From positions 4,187,782 to 4,251,781 of the forward strand of contig CM045745.1 in the NCBI GenBank assembly GCA_024760905.1: a stretch of 64,000 nucleotides of DNA, written 5' to 3'. Below the pieces are notes generated by a model. It worked only from the letters and a program-made list of their open reading frames with translations. It was not told the DNA's origin and did not search any database. Positions 11,047 through 23,275 of this stretch are shown piece by piece (the stretch's first letter is position 1; the number at the start of each line of letters is the position of its first letter). The position numbers and the translations under genes were made by a program. This DNA is from Plotosus lineatus. Lineage: Eukaryota > Chordata > Actinopteri > Siluriformes > Plotosidae.

Positions 11047-13840
11047 CCAAACATGCATAAAACCAATGCCAAACTTTATCATACAAATCACAAATATTAC
11101 CTTCATACCGGATCGGTTGAGGCCCGGGTTAACAACGACCGCCATCAGTGCTGTTAACCAACAGGGTGCTGCTGGAAATTGGACTACTGTTGGTTGAAGA
11201 AGAAGAGGCGGGAGGTGTGTCCGTAGGCAGAGAGAGAAGAGGAAAAGCATGAGTCTAGGACTGAGAGTAGGGACTTTGAATGTTGGAACTATGCTAAGAA
11301 AAGATAGAGAGCTGGCTCACATGATGTAGAGGAGGAAGGTAGACATACTATGTGTTCATGAGACCAGGTGGAAAGGGAGCAAAGCTAGAAGCTCAGGAGC
11401 AGGGTTTAAGCTGTTTTTTCATGGTGTGGATGGGAAGAGAAATGGAGTAGGAGTCATCTTGAAGGAGGGGTTTGTCAGCAATGTTCTAGAAGTGAAAAGA
11501 GTGTCAGACAGAGTGACGAGTCTCAAGTTAGAAATTGAAGGTGTGATGTTCAATGTTGTTAGTGCTTATGCCCCACAGGCAGGATGTGAGCAAGAAGAGA
11601 AGGAGAGATTCTGGAGTGAGTTAGATGAAGTGATGCAGAGTACCCCCAGAGGGGAAAGAGTGGTCATTGGTGCAGACTTCAATGGACATGTTGGTGCAGG
11701 CAACAGAGGGGACAAGGAAGTGATGGGCAGTTTTGATATCCAGGACAGGAACACAGAAGGACAGATGTTGATTGATTTTGCAAAAATGATGGAAATGGCT
11801 GTGGTGAATACTTTCTTCAAGAAGAGACAGGAGCATAGGGTGACTTATAAAAGCGGAGGTAGGAGCACACAGGTAGACTACATATTGTGCAGACGATGCA
11901 GTTTGAAAGAAGTCAGTGACTGCAAAGTAGTAGTGGGTGAGAGTGTTGCCAAACAGCATAGGATGGTGGTGTGCAGGATGACACTGATGGTGAGGAAGGT
12001 GAAGAAGGCAAAGGCAGAGCAGAAGACAAAGTGGTGGAAGTTGAAAAAGGAAGAGGATCGTGTTGTCTTCAAGGAGTTGAAACAGGCTTTGGGTGGTCAG
12101 GAAGTGCTTCCAGATGACTGGACAACCACAGCAAATGTGATCAGGGACACAGGAAGGAAAGTAGATAAGGAGACTTGGTGGTGGAATGAGGAAGTGCAGG
12201 AGTGTGTACAAAGGAAGAGGTTAGCTAAGAAGAAGTGGGATATTGAGAGGACTAAAAAGAGTAACCAGGAGTACAGGGTGACACAGCGTAAGGCGAAAGT
12301 AGTGGTGGCAAAGGCCAAACAAAGGGCGTATGATGACTTGTATGATAGGTTGGACAGTAAGGAGGGAGAAAATTATTTATACAAGTTGGCACAGCAGAGA
12401 GATAGAGATGGAAAGGACATGCAGCAAATTAGATTGATAAAGGACAGAGGGGGAAATGTATTGACTGATGACAGAAGTTTGCTGAGATGACGGAAAGAGT
12501 ACTTTGAAGAGCCGATGGATAAGGAAAATGAGAGAGAAAAAAGAGTAGAAGAGGTGACCGTTGAGGAGCAGGCAGTAGCAAAGATTAGTAAGGGTGAAGT
12601 GAGGAGAGCACTGAAGAGGATGAAGGGAAAGACAGTTGGTCCTGATGATAGACTAGTACCTGTGGAGGTATGGAAGTGTCTAGGAGAGGTACCAGTAGAT
12701 TTTCTGACAAGAACATTCAACAAGGTCTGAGAGAGTGAGCAGATGCCGGAGGAACCAAACAACAGTTTGGTTTCATGCCAAGAAAGACCACCACAGATGC
12801 AGTGTTTGCCTTGAGGATGTTAATAGAGAAGTACAGAGAAGGTCAGAGGGAGCTGCATTGTGCCTTTGTGGATCTGGAAAATGCATATGACAGGGTGACA
12901 AGAGAAGAACTGTGGTATTGCATGAGGAAGTCTGGAGTGGCAGAGAAGTATGTTAGAGTGGTGCAGGACATGTATGAGAGATGTAAGACAGTGGTAAGGT
13001 GGGACTGCATCAAGGGTCAGCTCTGAGCCCCTTCTTGGTTGCTATGGTGATGGACAGGCTGACAGACGAGGTTAGGCAAGAATCTCCATGGATTATGATG
13101 TTTGCAGATGACATTGTGATCTGTAGTGAGAGCAGAGAACAAGTAGAGGAAAATCTAGAGAGGTGGAGGTATGCCCTGGAAAGGAGAGGAATGAATGTTA
13201 GCCTCAGTAAATCAGAATACATTGTGTGAATGAGAAGGACCCAGGAGGAACGGTGACGTGACAGGGAGCAGAGATAAGGAAGGTGGAGGATTTTAAGTAC
13301 TTAGGCTCAACAATCCAGAGCAGTGGAGAGTGTGGAAAAGAGGTGAAAAAGCGTGTGCAGGCAGGTTGGAATGGCTGGAAGAAAGTGTCCGGTGTGATGT
13401 GCGATAGGAGAGTATCAGCAAGAATGAAAGGAAAAGTGTACAAGATGGTGATGAGGCCAGCGATGTTGTATGGCTTAGAAACAGTGGCACTGAGGAAAAG
13501 ACAGGAGGCAGAGCTGCAGGTAGCAGAGATGAAAATGTTGAGGTTCTCTTTGGGAGTAACAAGGATGGGAAGGATCAAAGTCAGAGAGGCTCGATTGAGA
13601 TGGTTTGGACATGTGCAGAGGAGGAATATATATATAGTGAATATATTGGCAGTAGGATACTGAGGTTGGAACTACCAGGCAGAAGGCCTAGAGGAAGACC
13701 AAAGAAGAGAATGAATGTGGTGAAGGAGGACATGAAGGTTGTTGGTGTAAGAGAAGAAGATGCAGAGGACAGGGTGAGATGGAGGCAGATGATTCGCTGT
13801 GGCGACCCCTGAAGGGAACAGCAGAAAGGAAAAGAAAGGA
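11047..13840 (+). mobile_element. RTE LINE copy A (EN-RT, degenerate)
   Basis: Near full-length member of the dominant RTE-like family; its endonuclease part is annotated in many genomes as 'craniofacial development protein 2-like'. Endonuclease text includes GTLNVGTM, VVSAYAPQAG, VIGADFNGHVG and STQVDYILCRR. One 354-residue open stretch covers 11426-12490. A TAG near 11326 replaces a Gln codon upstream, and a TGA at 12488 ends the frame. The reverse transcriptase has lost the block between EEW and EQQFGFMPRK at about 12752, keeps AFVDLENAYDRV and FADDIVICS, and continues to GRPRGRPKKR. The 3' end is GGCGACCCCTGAAGGGAA. It cannot be autonomous. Confidence 0.88.
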
Positions 13841-13851
13841 TTATGGTTGGA

Positions 13852-14241
13852 TATATGATTGTGGGATATATGATTGTGGGATATATTATAGTGGAATATT
13901 TTACAATGGGATATATTACGGAGGGATATATTATGATGCGATATATTATTATGGTGGGATGTTTTATGATGCGATATATTATTATGGTGAGATGTATTAT
14001 AATGCGATATATTATTATGATGGGATATATTATGGTGGGATGTATTATTATGGGATATATTATGGTGTGATATATTATGGTGGGGTATATTATGATGCGA
14101 TATATTATTATGGAGGGATATATTATAATGCGATATAGTATTATGGATATATTATGGTGGGATGCATTATTATGAGATATATTATGGTGGGATATATTAT
14201 GATGAGATATATTATGATGGTAAATATTATGGTGGGATATA
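13852..14241. repeat. 15-bp AT-rich minisatellite (GGGATATATTATGAT)
   Basis: About 25 imperfect units starting at the 3' end of RTE copy A. Further units lie at 15221-15270, 15925-15972 and 16938-16968, each block separated from the next by a transposon. The array translates in one frame to GIYYDAIYY-type text, but this is low complexity and not a protein. Confidence 0.9.
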
Positions 14242-15218
14242 CAGACGCTCCCCGACTTACGTTCATCCGTTTTATGTTTTTTTTCGATTTTACTTTTTTT
14301 TGTTTTTTTTTTCTTTTTTTTCTTTTACGGCAAATTTTGAGTTTAGACGTTGATATGTAGTACGCTGACATAATGACGCAATGCCATAATGATGCTGCAT
14401 CCATTGTTTACAAACGAGTTTTGTGGACTTTTGTAACCCTAAGCAAATATGGTTGGTCAGAAGCGTAAGCCTACTAGCATGGGTGTAAGTCTCATACACA
14501 GAGATGAATTAACTATCTGTAATTAACTATCTGCTCGGATCGGCACAATCTACCATGCATACTCAGTTAAGCAAAGAGAGTTATAAAGTGAATGAAAACA
14601 GAATCCTGAATAGAAAGAGAACTCTCTGCTCTGCTGGTGATTCTCATCAGTGCAGGCTGAGTTCTAAACGAGTTCAACGGCGCCCTTGCTCACTTGAAAG
14701 ACCGGAAGGCTGTATAAACTGTTTCAAGCACAGCAAGTAAACTACTTTCGGTATTGAGCACCTCACATATTATTAGCGTTGATTGTCTGTTTTAAGCTTC
14801 ATGTAAAGTGAGTCGGCTCAGTTTCATGTCATGTGACCATCTGTCAACCATCGGAACCCTTTATAAACAGAAAGATCGCATCATAGAAAATGTTCAAGGT
14901 TATATTTGATACTGTATTTGATATTTGATGAGTGAATTTGATTAAAATTTATCTATTTGAAATTATTTTACTTGAATTTAATTTATTTAAAATTAATGTT
15001 GATATTATTTTATATATTTGATATTATTTTACAATGTTATGTTTATAATAATTGATTTTGGGGTATTTTATGAGATACGGTAATGGTATTTATGGATGTA
15101 TAGTACATTATGAGCATCATACGGCACATGTCATACGTCACTGTAACAACTTGCGTTCACTTTCAATTTACGTTTGGCCGTCCGGAACCAATTAAAAACG
15201 TAAGTCGGGGAACGTCTG
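14242..15218. mobile_element. Tigger-like MITE (family 1), complete, 977 bp
   Basis: Inverted ends CAGACGCTCCCCGACTTACG and CGTAAGTCGGGGAACGTCTG with TA on each side (14240-14241, 15219-15220). Internal T-rich tract 14275-14325. Non-coding. Inserted inside the 15-bp minisatellite. It serves as reference for the partial copies at 2822 and 24224. Confidence 0.85.
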
Positions 15219-15270
15219 TATTATGATGGGAAATATTATGGTGGGATATATTATGATGGGATATATTATG

Positions 15271-15924
15271 CAGGGATGTCAGGTTCTAAATCAACACAGA
15301 CATCATAAAACAAATTCACGCAAGAGGAAAAACACTGAGAGTTATATTTTTACTCATGCGGAGAAAAGCCGGGTCAGCTCAGTTAAAACTGGCCTAGGTA
15401 CTCTGAGCTAAGTCCGGCTGAGAGCCTCTTTTATTTCAAAAGGGGGTGGTCCCTAGTTACATATATCCTAAACAGCAGTTATTCTCTGTTAACCTTTCAC
15501 ATCTTAAATGAACATTGCTATTCTATGTCACGTCTTCCAGCAGTTGGAGAGACATCCGGTTGTCCGGTCGTTAGCGCACGGCTCAGCTGCAGTTAGGCAA
15601 CTTCCTAAAAACAACTTCAGCAAACAGTTTCAACACTCACACACATACATGACATTTAAAATGGGTAAGTGAGCAGTTTAAACATTATACACATAGGAGA
15701 AAAAGCGAGAAGCTGTGATCAATTATATAGAATTATTCTAACAAGGGATCCCACCCAGCGAGGTTTAGGAAAAATAGAGGAAACAGGTTCAGAAATAGAG
15801 GAAATTAAATATTTCAGCTGGGGGTCAAGGGGGCCCCAGAAACTGGAAAAAATAGCAGAATTTTTCTAAACAGGTGAGTATAAATAGCGGAATTCCGCTA
15901 AATAATGGAGATCTGGGATCCCTG
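15271..15924. mobile_element. hAT-like MITE in the minisatellite
   Basis: Ends CAGGGATGTC and (right) ATCTGGGATCCCTG form short imperfect inverted repeats. The flanks are ATATTATG (15263-15270) and ATAGTATG (15925-15932), an 8-bp duplication with one mismatch, though minisatellite units could mimic it. Non-coding. Confidence 0.6.
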
Positions 15925-15972
15925 ATAGTATGATGGGATATATTATGATGGGATATGTTATGATGCGATATA

Positions 15973-16937
15973 CAGTTGGCCCCCTTCTTACGAAATTAAT
16001 CCGTTTCAGAACCTTTTTGGAACTTGGAGTTTTCGTAAGTCGAGATGCATTTTACATGTAAAATGCGTGATTCGTTCCAAGGCTCCCAAGACTACCCCAT
16101 AAACCCTTTAAAAATTATGAAAGTACACCAATTTTGTATGAAATATGTATGAAATATGTGTTTAAAGAAAATTATTTATTAAACCATTTAAACATTTTAT
16201 TAACATATTACACCATTTTATTAACATATTTATTAATTAAACCATTATTAAACATTTTTATTAACCAATTTTTTATTAACCAAACAACATTAAACATTTT
16301 TTTATTAACCAATTTTTTATTAACCAAACCAAACAATGTTAAACATTATTAAACATTTGTGACGTGCTCTGCCAAGTGCGGGCGCACTCCGCCGAAGACG
16401 CCAGAGCTTTTGAGATGTGGCGCGGCTTGTCCTGACCTCCAATCTGTCAAGCAGGTAAGTGTGCTTTGAACATTTGTTTAGTACTCAACATTCACCTGTT
16501 TGCTTGAGGGATCGGAGGTCCGGATGAGCCGCGTTTTGCCACATTCGGCGGAGTGTGCCACATTTATTAACCATTTACTGAATTAAACAGCTTAAAAAAA
16601 TGAAAAATAAGCTGCAATGAGCACTTTCAAAAAAACTCACAAACAAACAGTACAACTCTCCTTTTCCTGTGTGACAAACAAGCATTATAGGTACAGTACT
16701 ATGGAGATTCAGCGCCCTCCTGGCCAATGGGAGGCCAATGGGGGGTCAGCGGGGCAGGATGTTGGGAGACAGCCAATGAGAGAGCAACTTGCGTATTGTT
16801 TGAATGTTTGAATGGCGCGTTTGGCATTTTTCATAAGGAGAATTAGTTTCGTATACAGAGGACAAAAATTTAAGAAAATGTTTTTCGTATACTGGATTTT
16901 TCATATTCAGGGGTTTTCGTAAGAAGGGGGCCGACTG
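15973..16937. mobile_element. Tigger-like MITE (family 2), complete, 965 bp
   Basis: Inverted ends CAGTTGGCCCCCTTCTTACG and CGTAAGAAGGGGGCCGACTG, TA on both sides, and an internal palindromic TTTTACATGTAAAATGCG. Shares interior with 42687-43630, 19420-20084 and 29177-29446. Third transposon in the same minisatellite. Confidence 0.85.
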
Positions 16938-16968
16938 TATTATTATGGGATATATTATTATTATTATA

Positions 16969-17479
16969 GGATCATTGGATCATTTTAATTTTGACGTGCT
17001 CATTCTCCAAGCTGTAAAAGAAAATGACAGTTTTCATTGACAAAACTGACCGGATCCCCATTTGAATTTATTTGAAGTGTTTTGCCCCCTAACGATCGTT
17101 TCATGTTTTAAAATGCAGTTGAATTTAAAAGTAAATATTTGGTGTAAACAGTAGAGTTAAATGCTGTCACAAGCTTTAATTGGTAGAAGTAATGACATTG
17201 ATTTATTGTGAATTTATTACATTTAATTTGGAATGTGTTAAAATTGGAAGTTTTATGCTGTATAACAGTTCAAACCTGATACTAATGGCACACATATCCA
17301 GGAAATTGTGGCAGATTTACATTCAGAAGTCAATGAATTTGCTGACTCTGCCATTTTGAAAAGTGGAAAAATGATTTATTTCCCCATATTTTTAGCAGTA
17401 TCAATTTTTAAATTGTTATGGCCCCAAATTATTTGTAGCAGACAGCAATGAGAGACAAACTTATTTTAAATCACTTTTT
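16969..17479. other. unassigned intron DNA
   Basis: AT-rich; no ORF, terminal repeat or SINE recognised. Confidence 0.5.
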
Positions 17480-19345
17480 TTGTGGAGCTTGGTTACTAGC
17501 ATTGACTGTGATGGAGAACGGTTTATTGTAGTCAGGACATTTGAGCACGGGAAAATGACACAACAAAGACTTTAGGCGGTCGAAGGCCCTTTGGCAGACT
17601 TCATCCCAAGTGAATTTTACACCTTTCTTCAGTTGGTTGGTGAGACTGAGAGCAATTGAGCAATCTCAGCAAAGTTATTGCAGAATTTGCGGTAGTACCC
17701 GATCATTCCAAGGAAACGGTGCAAAGCTTTTTGTTGTCAGGAACTGGAAATCCAGTGATTGTAGACTGTATCTTTTGGAATGTGGCTGGGGCATTTTTCA
17801 TGCCAAAAGGTAAAACTTCATACTGGTATAACCCAGAGGGTGTGGCAAAAGCAGAGATGCTCTTGGCCCTCTCAGTTAAAAGGCACACACCAGTTTACCC
17901 TTCAGTAAATCAATCTTGGTCAGAAACTTTGCTTGCCCTAGTCTATCGATACAATCATCAATCGGAATGTATCGGAAGAACATCAGTTCTAGTTATAGCA
18001 TTGACTTTTTGCGATAATCTGTACAGAATCTAGTACTTCCATCAGGTTTTGGAACTAGAACACAGGGTGAACTCCAATCTGAGTTAGAGGGCCTGATAAT
18101 ATCATGTTGTAACATGTAATCAACCTCTTTCTCAGCAGTCTTTTTCTCTTTTCGGGATTCATCTGGTACGGATGCTGTTTTATTCGTTTGGCATCACCAA
18201 CATCTACATCATGAGAGGCTATAAAAACTCTCTTTGGAACATCAAGAAACAGATCTTTATATTTTTGGATCAACCTCTTAAACTGATCTTTATGTGAGGG
18301 TTCTAAGTGCTGGAGTTTTACATATATATTTTTCAACACCTGAGAATTTGACAATTTACATGAAAGAACTTCAGCTTTAATTTTAGGGCATCTTGAAACT
18401 CCCCCTCATCTCCATAAGTCTCTGCTACAGAAGGATCTGAAGTGACAGCTGCAACTATCATGATAGGGTCTCAGCATGTTAATGTGACACAACTGTTTTG
18501 GTTTCCTCCTATCTGGAGTCTTCAGAAAGTAATTAAGATCATTAAGTTTTGTCAGAATTTCATAAGGACCATGAAATCTAGCCTGCAATGGATTGGACTG
18601 CAAAGGAAACAACACAAGGACCTTGTCTCCTGGTTTAAACTCATGGCTTCTAGCCCTACGATCATACCAAATCTTCATTTTCCCTTCACTTGAGTTCAAG
18701 TTCTATTTGGCTAGGTTACTAGCTGCATGCAGCCTTTCCTTGAAATTGCTATTATAGTCTAATAGACTGATATGCGGCTCTTTCCCTTGCCATTGTTCAC
18801 TCAACAATAGCAAAGGTCCTCTCACTTCATGGCCAAATGCAAACTCAAACAGACTGAATCCAGTAGACTCCTGCACTGCCTCTCGAGTTGCAAACACTAG
18901 CAAAGGAACACTTATCAGTCTTTCTCATGATCATAACAATAAGTCCTCATCATTGTCTTAAGAGTGGAATGGAGCCGCTCTACAGCACCCTGACTCTCTA
19001 GATGATAGGCACTAGAAAGAATCTGCTTTGCACCTAGTTCATATACAACCTGCTGAAATAATCCTGAAGTGAAATTACTACCTTAGTCTGACTGAATTTC
19101 CCAGGGCAGGCCAAACAACATGAAGAACTTTATTAAAGCCTTCGAGATCTAGTGGCCTTGATGTTACGTAGGGGTATGACCTCTGGGAATCTGGTAGAAG
19201 CACAAATGATTGTCAACAAGTACTGATCTCCTGATCTAGTCTGAGGTAGTGGACCAACGCAATCAACAATGACCTTGGAGAAGGGCTCCCAACGGAGCTA
19301 CAGGTGGGTCTAACTGGTGTTTTCCAACTACTTGACAAGTGTGAC
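17480..19345 (-). mobile_element. Ty3/gypsy remnant, Gmr1-like order (INT before RT)
   Basis: Minus-strand order from 19345: integrase zinc-finger end CHTCQVVGKH; core VIVDCVGPLP (first catalytic Asp, after a frameshift); then SDxGSNFTS (second Asp, beside a stop); AYHLESQGAVERLHSTLK (Glu) near 18960; integrase C-terminus with KIWYDRRARSHEFKPGD (18406-18699). Without a break comes a linker with HKDQFKRLIQKYKDLF (18055-18354), then reverse transcriptase [33 protein letters not shown] (17703-17888) and FLGMIGYYRKF. The YxDD-containing segment is deleted between ATFQ and FPVPDN. No LTRs seen; the upstream side is cut by (TG)n. Confidence 0.85.
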
Positions 19346-19348
19346 AGG

Positions 19349-19349
<1 letters not shown>

Positions 19350-19413
<64 letters not shown>
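19350..19413. repeat. (TG)n microsatellite
   Basis: About 32 TG units at the boundary between the gypsy remnant and the Tigger-like piece. Confidence 0.93.
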
Positions 19414-19419
<6 letters not shown>

Positions 19420-19423
<4 letters not shown>

Positions 19424-20084
19424 AGAGAGCGAGAGATAGCGACAGACTCCCTACAGAGCCAATCAGAGATGAAAGGACGCTTAACTCTTTAGTTTTTAGT
19501 TTAGTTTTATAAGTTGTTTAATTCAGTAAATGTTTAATAAATGTGGCGCATGTGAGCAAAACACGGCTCATCTGGACCTCAGATGCCTCAAGGAATCAAG
19601 TTAAAGTTGAATTTGGACCTCTGATCTGTCAAGCAGGGAATGCGCTTTGAATTTCATGTCTTAAAATGCTCCGACGTCCTGCTTGCGGGCAGAGCCCGCA
19701 GCGCAGAGCCCGCAGCGCCACAATGAACATTTAATGTGTACTGTATTGTGTGTGCCTGTGTGTGTGTGAGAGAGATAGATAGAGAGAGACAGGTGTGTGT
19801 GTGTGTGTGTGTGTTAATAAAAAATGTTCAATAATGGTTTAATTAATAAATATTTTAATAAAATGGTTTAATATGTTAATAAAAACTTTAAATGGTTTAA
19901 TAAATAATTTTCTTTTACTTTTGACAGATATTTCATACAAAATTGGTTTACTTTTATAATTTTTAAAGGGTTTATGGGGTAGTCTTGGGAGCCTTGGAAC
20001 GAATCAGGCGTTTTACATGTAAAATGCGCCCCTACTTACGAAACTCCCGCATTACGAAAAAGGCTCAGGAACAGATTACGACTG
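19420..20084. mobile_element. Tigger-like MITE, family 2 relative, one end lost
   Basis: Interior and right end match family 2 in reverse: TTTATTAAACCATT-type runs, GGGTAGTCTTGGGAGCC, TTTTACATGTAAAATGCG, and the end ATTACGACTG followed by TA. The other terminal repeat is missing at the (TG)n side. Confidence 0.65.
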
Positions 20085-20702
20085 TACAACTGTACTGATA
20101 AACACACTAAACAATACTAATCTACATCTGTCCAAGATTGAAAGAAAACAAACAAATGATATATTTACAGTCCTTTTTCCAAGTGTGACAGGTCTGGTGA
20201 AATGTGTTCTTGCTTCTGTTCTCCTTGCTATTTTTTCCTCTCTCTTCTCTCAGATAATAACTTATAAAAAATAGAGACAAACTGTATACACAGTTGAATC
20301 AGAGAATGTATAGCAATAAGTATTTTAACATTTTAACTTATGTATGAAAAATGTTTTTGGCAATTTTAGTGTAAAATGGACCATAAACGGTTTCATCGTG
20401 AAGATTTTAAAATATTATAACTTTACAATCAATAATGGCATCTTTCATAAATGATCATTTTCTTTGTTTTTTCCTGTTATTGTTCATTAACAGTTACATG
20501 AGACATTACGAAAGACAACAAAAATGCCTCAGGGCATCTACTAAAAAAGGAGGAACCTCACAAAATCTATTGGAAAGACTTCCCAAAATCGTGAACATTT
20601 TTGAAGAAGATTTAAATTTAGTTTTAAAAGGTGATTCAATTTGGACTGGTATTTTCAAAAAGTACGTATGAGTGTGATAGTCAGGTGTCTACAGACTTTG
20701 GC
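20085..20702. other. unassigned DNA with one short unknown ORF
   Basis: Mostly AT-rich. At 20435-20671 (+) a 78-residue ORF contains LLERLPKIVNIFEEDLNLV and SIWTGIFKKY, which looks protein-like but which I cannot place; it could be a decayed transposase exon. Confidence 0.35.
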
Positions 20703-20703
20703 C

Positions 20704-20786
<83 letters not shown>
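20703..20786. repeat. (TA)n microsatellite
   Basis: About 40 TA units with one TACA interruption near 20712. Confidence 0.95.
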
Positions 20787-20789
<3 letters not shown>

Positions 20790-20899
20790 TCGCCACTCAG
20801 GGCAGTAGCTACACTTTGCTTGGAGCCAGTCTAGAATGGAGAAGTGAGATGACTCCTTCCCTCCACTAGTCTGAGGGCTTACCTTAGGCAAGTGATAGC

Positions 20900-22620
20900 A
20901 CCTTCAAGCCTTCCTACCTAGGGTTACAGGTTTTAGACATTGGCAGCAGGATGTCTGGTGGTGCAAGCCGAAGATGAGCCGACATGCCAATGGCGCTTAC
21001 ACCAGGTGGCTGTAAAACTTCTGTGCACAACTAGAGCTCAGCGTCACTAACAAATTTTACTATCAACCTAACAAGAATTACTTCACCTATAAGCACCCTT
21101 GATCAGACCATTTCCACTTGCTTGATTATGTCGTCACCAGAAAGTCAGACTTAACAGTTGTACTATGCACGAAAGCAATGCATGGACCAGAATGCTGTAC
21201 TGACCACTATCTTGTGAGATGTCAACTTAGAATGTAGATTGTGTTACCCCGTAGGAAAACTTCTGCTAGTGCTAAGCCTAAGAAACTGAACACTAGCAAG
21301 CTGCTTGACATAAAGTGTTGTCAAGAGCTGTCAAAAGCAATAGAAGTCACTCTGGAGAATGTTCAGTTGGCTGGAGAGTTGGATATAGAACAGTTTTGAA
21401 AAGTCCTGAAGGATACAGTTTTAACAAGCTTGAAAACCCTAGGCCACCCTCATAGAAAGACTCCAGACTGGTTCTATGAACATGGTAGCAAAATCAGGAA
21501 AAGAAGCATATCCATCTCAGACATTTACAGGAGAACTCTGAGATGAGCAAGAGTGCATTTGCTGAAATCAAGGCCAAGGTACAGAGGGAGCTCAGCTCTC
21601 TAAAGAATAATTGGTGGCAAATGAAAGCAGAGGAACTACAGAGCATGGCTGATAATCATAACTATCATTGACTTTTTGCTGGTTTGAAGACCATATATGG
21701 CCCAAAAAGCAATGCTTTTGCCCCAGTGAGATCAGTGGATGGCAGTAAGCTGCTTAAAGACATTCAAGACATCCATTGCATATGGAAGGAGCGTGTCAAT
21801 AATTTACTAAACCAAGAAGGTTTGGCACAGTCAATGCGTGTCAGAATCTGAAAACAGCCTAGAAAGAAATAACTGTGTAGAGTATTTAGTAGAGAGGAAC
21901 TCAAGTACATTCTGAAATCAACAGCAGGGGTAAAGCACCTGGCCTTGATGGCATTCCGTCAGAAATCCTGAAATATGGTGATGCGAAGTTGTGTGAAACC
22001 CAGTTATATCTATTCAACAGATGTCTACTCCCTGGTACTGTGCCCCAAGACTTTCGGGATACTTTAATTGTTACCATGTACAAGATAAAGAGCGATCATG
22101 CAGATTGCGGAAACCATCGCGGTGTATCACTGTTGGCCATAATGGGTAAAGTCTTGCAAAGATTGTCTTGAATAGATTAAGGACCATCGCAGAAGAAGTA
22201 CTTTCTGAATCTCAGTGTGGTTTCCGGGCTGGCCGCTCCACCACAGACATGATCTTTACTCTGAGACAATTGCAAGAGAAGTCACATAAGGCAGTACAAG
22301 ACTTCAGCTTTGCCACCTATGGTTAATTCTCAACATCAAGTGGCAAGACCGTATCCCACATGTTGAGGTTTTGAGACGTGCCAACACAGTTAGTGTTGAT
22401 ACCCTAATAACAATGTCACAACTTTGTAAGGCAGGGCATGTATGTCGGATGTCTAACAACAGACTGCCTAAAGCAGTATTCTACTGTGAACTTTCTCAAG
22501 GAAAGTGGAGCCATGGTGGACAGAAACTACGTTACAAAGATGTGCTAAAGCGATAAATTAAGTGAGCAGGCATCCCACACGATAACTGTGAAGTTGAAGC
22601 CCTCCAGAAAACCTGGGCTT
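20900..22620 (+). mobile_element. non-LTR LINE remnant with internal deletion
   Basis: Broken coding text in all three plus frames. Endonuclease end (YVVTRKSDL, CTDHYLVRCQ near 21120-21240), linker (KTPDWFYEHGSKIRKRS near 21460), RT start (GKAPGLDGIPSEILKYGD near 21930; CGNHRGVSLLAIMGKVL near 22105; LSESQCGFRAGRSTTDMIF near 22205). After KAVQDFSF (about 22315) it jumps to the C-terminal tail (GHVCRMSNNRLPKAVFYCEL and GGQKLRYKDVLKR, 22437-22555). All catalytic RT motifs are deleted. The family matches the fragments at 54860-56280. Confidence 0.78.
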
Positions 22621-22631
22621 GGACGTTTTGT

Positions 22632-22685
22632 CTGGAGTTTGCATGTTCTACCAATGCTTGTGTGTATGTGTGTGTGTATGTGTGT

Positions 22686-22744
<59 letters not shown>

Positions 22745-23275
22745 AAACAGGTCTTCCAGTTTTCTCCCATAGTTCAAAAACATTCACCTTAGGCTAAGTT
22801 GCTGTACCATATTGCTCCAGGTGATTCATTCATTCATTCATTCAGTTCATTCATTCATTCATTTCCTGTAACTGCTTAATCCTATTTAGGGTCACAGGGA
22901 GGCTGGCACCCATCCAAGCCGACTCCAGGCTGTGCAGTCTACTCTTGATGAAAGTTAGCACAGACCTCTTACCACAGCCAGTGAGAGACATGGCCGGCCT
23001 TTGATAACCCAGTTAGTGCACTGGGGGGTCAGTGGCAACCTGTTGAGAATGGGACTTGAATCCCCAACCTTAGGATCAGTGATTTAGCACCTTTACCACC
23101 AGGCCTTCACTGCCCAGAAATTGCTCCAGGTGTGAGTGTGAATGGTTGTGTGTCTGTTCCCCTTGTGATGGTCTGTCAAGCTGTTCAGGGTGTATTCTGT
23201 CTTCACCTAGTTTCAGCTGAGATAGGCACCAATCTACAAGCCAATTACGATAAAGCAGTTTTTCAAATGAGAATA
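22632..23275 (+). mobile_element. L2-type SINE interrupted by another SINE
   Basis: Contains GGAGTTTGCATGTTCT, a (TG)n tract at 22657-22741, the ATTGCTCCAGGTG target, GTGTGAATGGTTGTGTGTCTG and the tail TACGATAAAGCAGTTTTTCA. This is the classic fish SINE body with an L2-like end. The inner minus-strand SINE splits it at 22824-23119. Confidence 0.75.
22824..23119 (-). mobile_element. SINE, L2-tail type, with 13-bp target duplication
   Basis: Minus-strand head GGGCAGTGAAGGCCTGGTGG with a B-box-like GATTCAAGTCCC, the common body (CACTAACTGGGTTATCAAAG) and a tail of GATTAAGCAGTTACAGGAAA plus (GAAT)n. Exact ATTGCTCCAGGTG copies flank it at 22811-22823 and 23120-23132, so this is a clean insertion. 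Confidence 0.9.

Noticed and set aside
11621..12211. 196-residue minus ORF
   Set aside because: Mirror of the RTE endonuclease on the other strand; same for the long plus ORFs opposite copies B and F.
13779..14138. 119-residue ORF rich in GIYYDAIYY
   Set aside because: It is the 15-bp minisatellite read in frame; all frames on this strand stay open and there is no coding signal.
13852..14241. CRISPR-like spaced repeats
   Set aside because: Units are head-to-tail without unique spacers; a eukaryotic minisatellite.
17480..19345. endogenous retrovirus
   Set aside because: No envelope, no LTR, and the integrase-RT order and wording fit a Gmr1-type gypsy retrotransposon.
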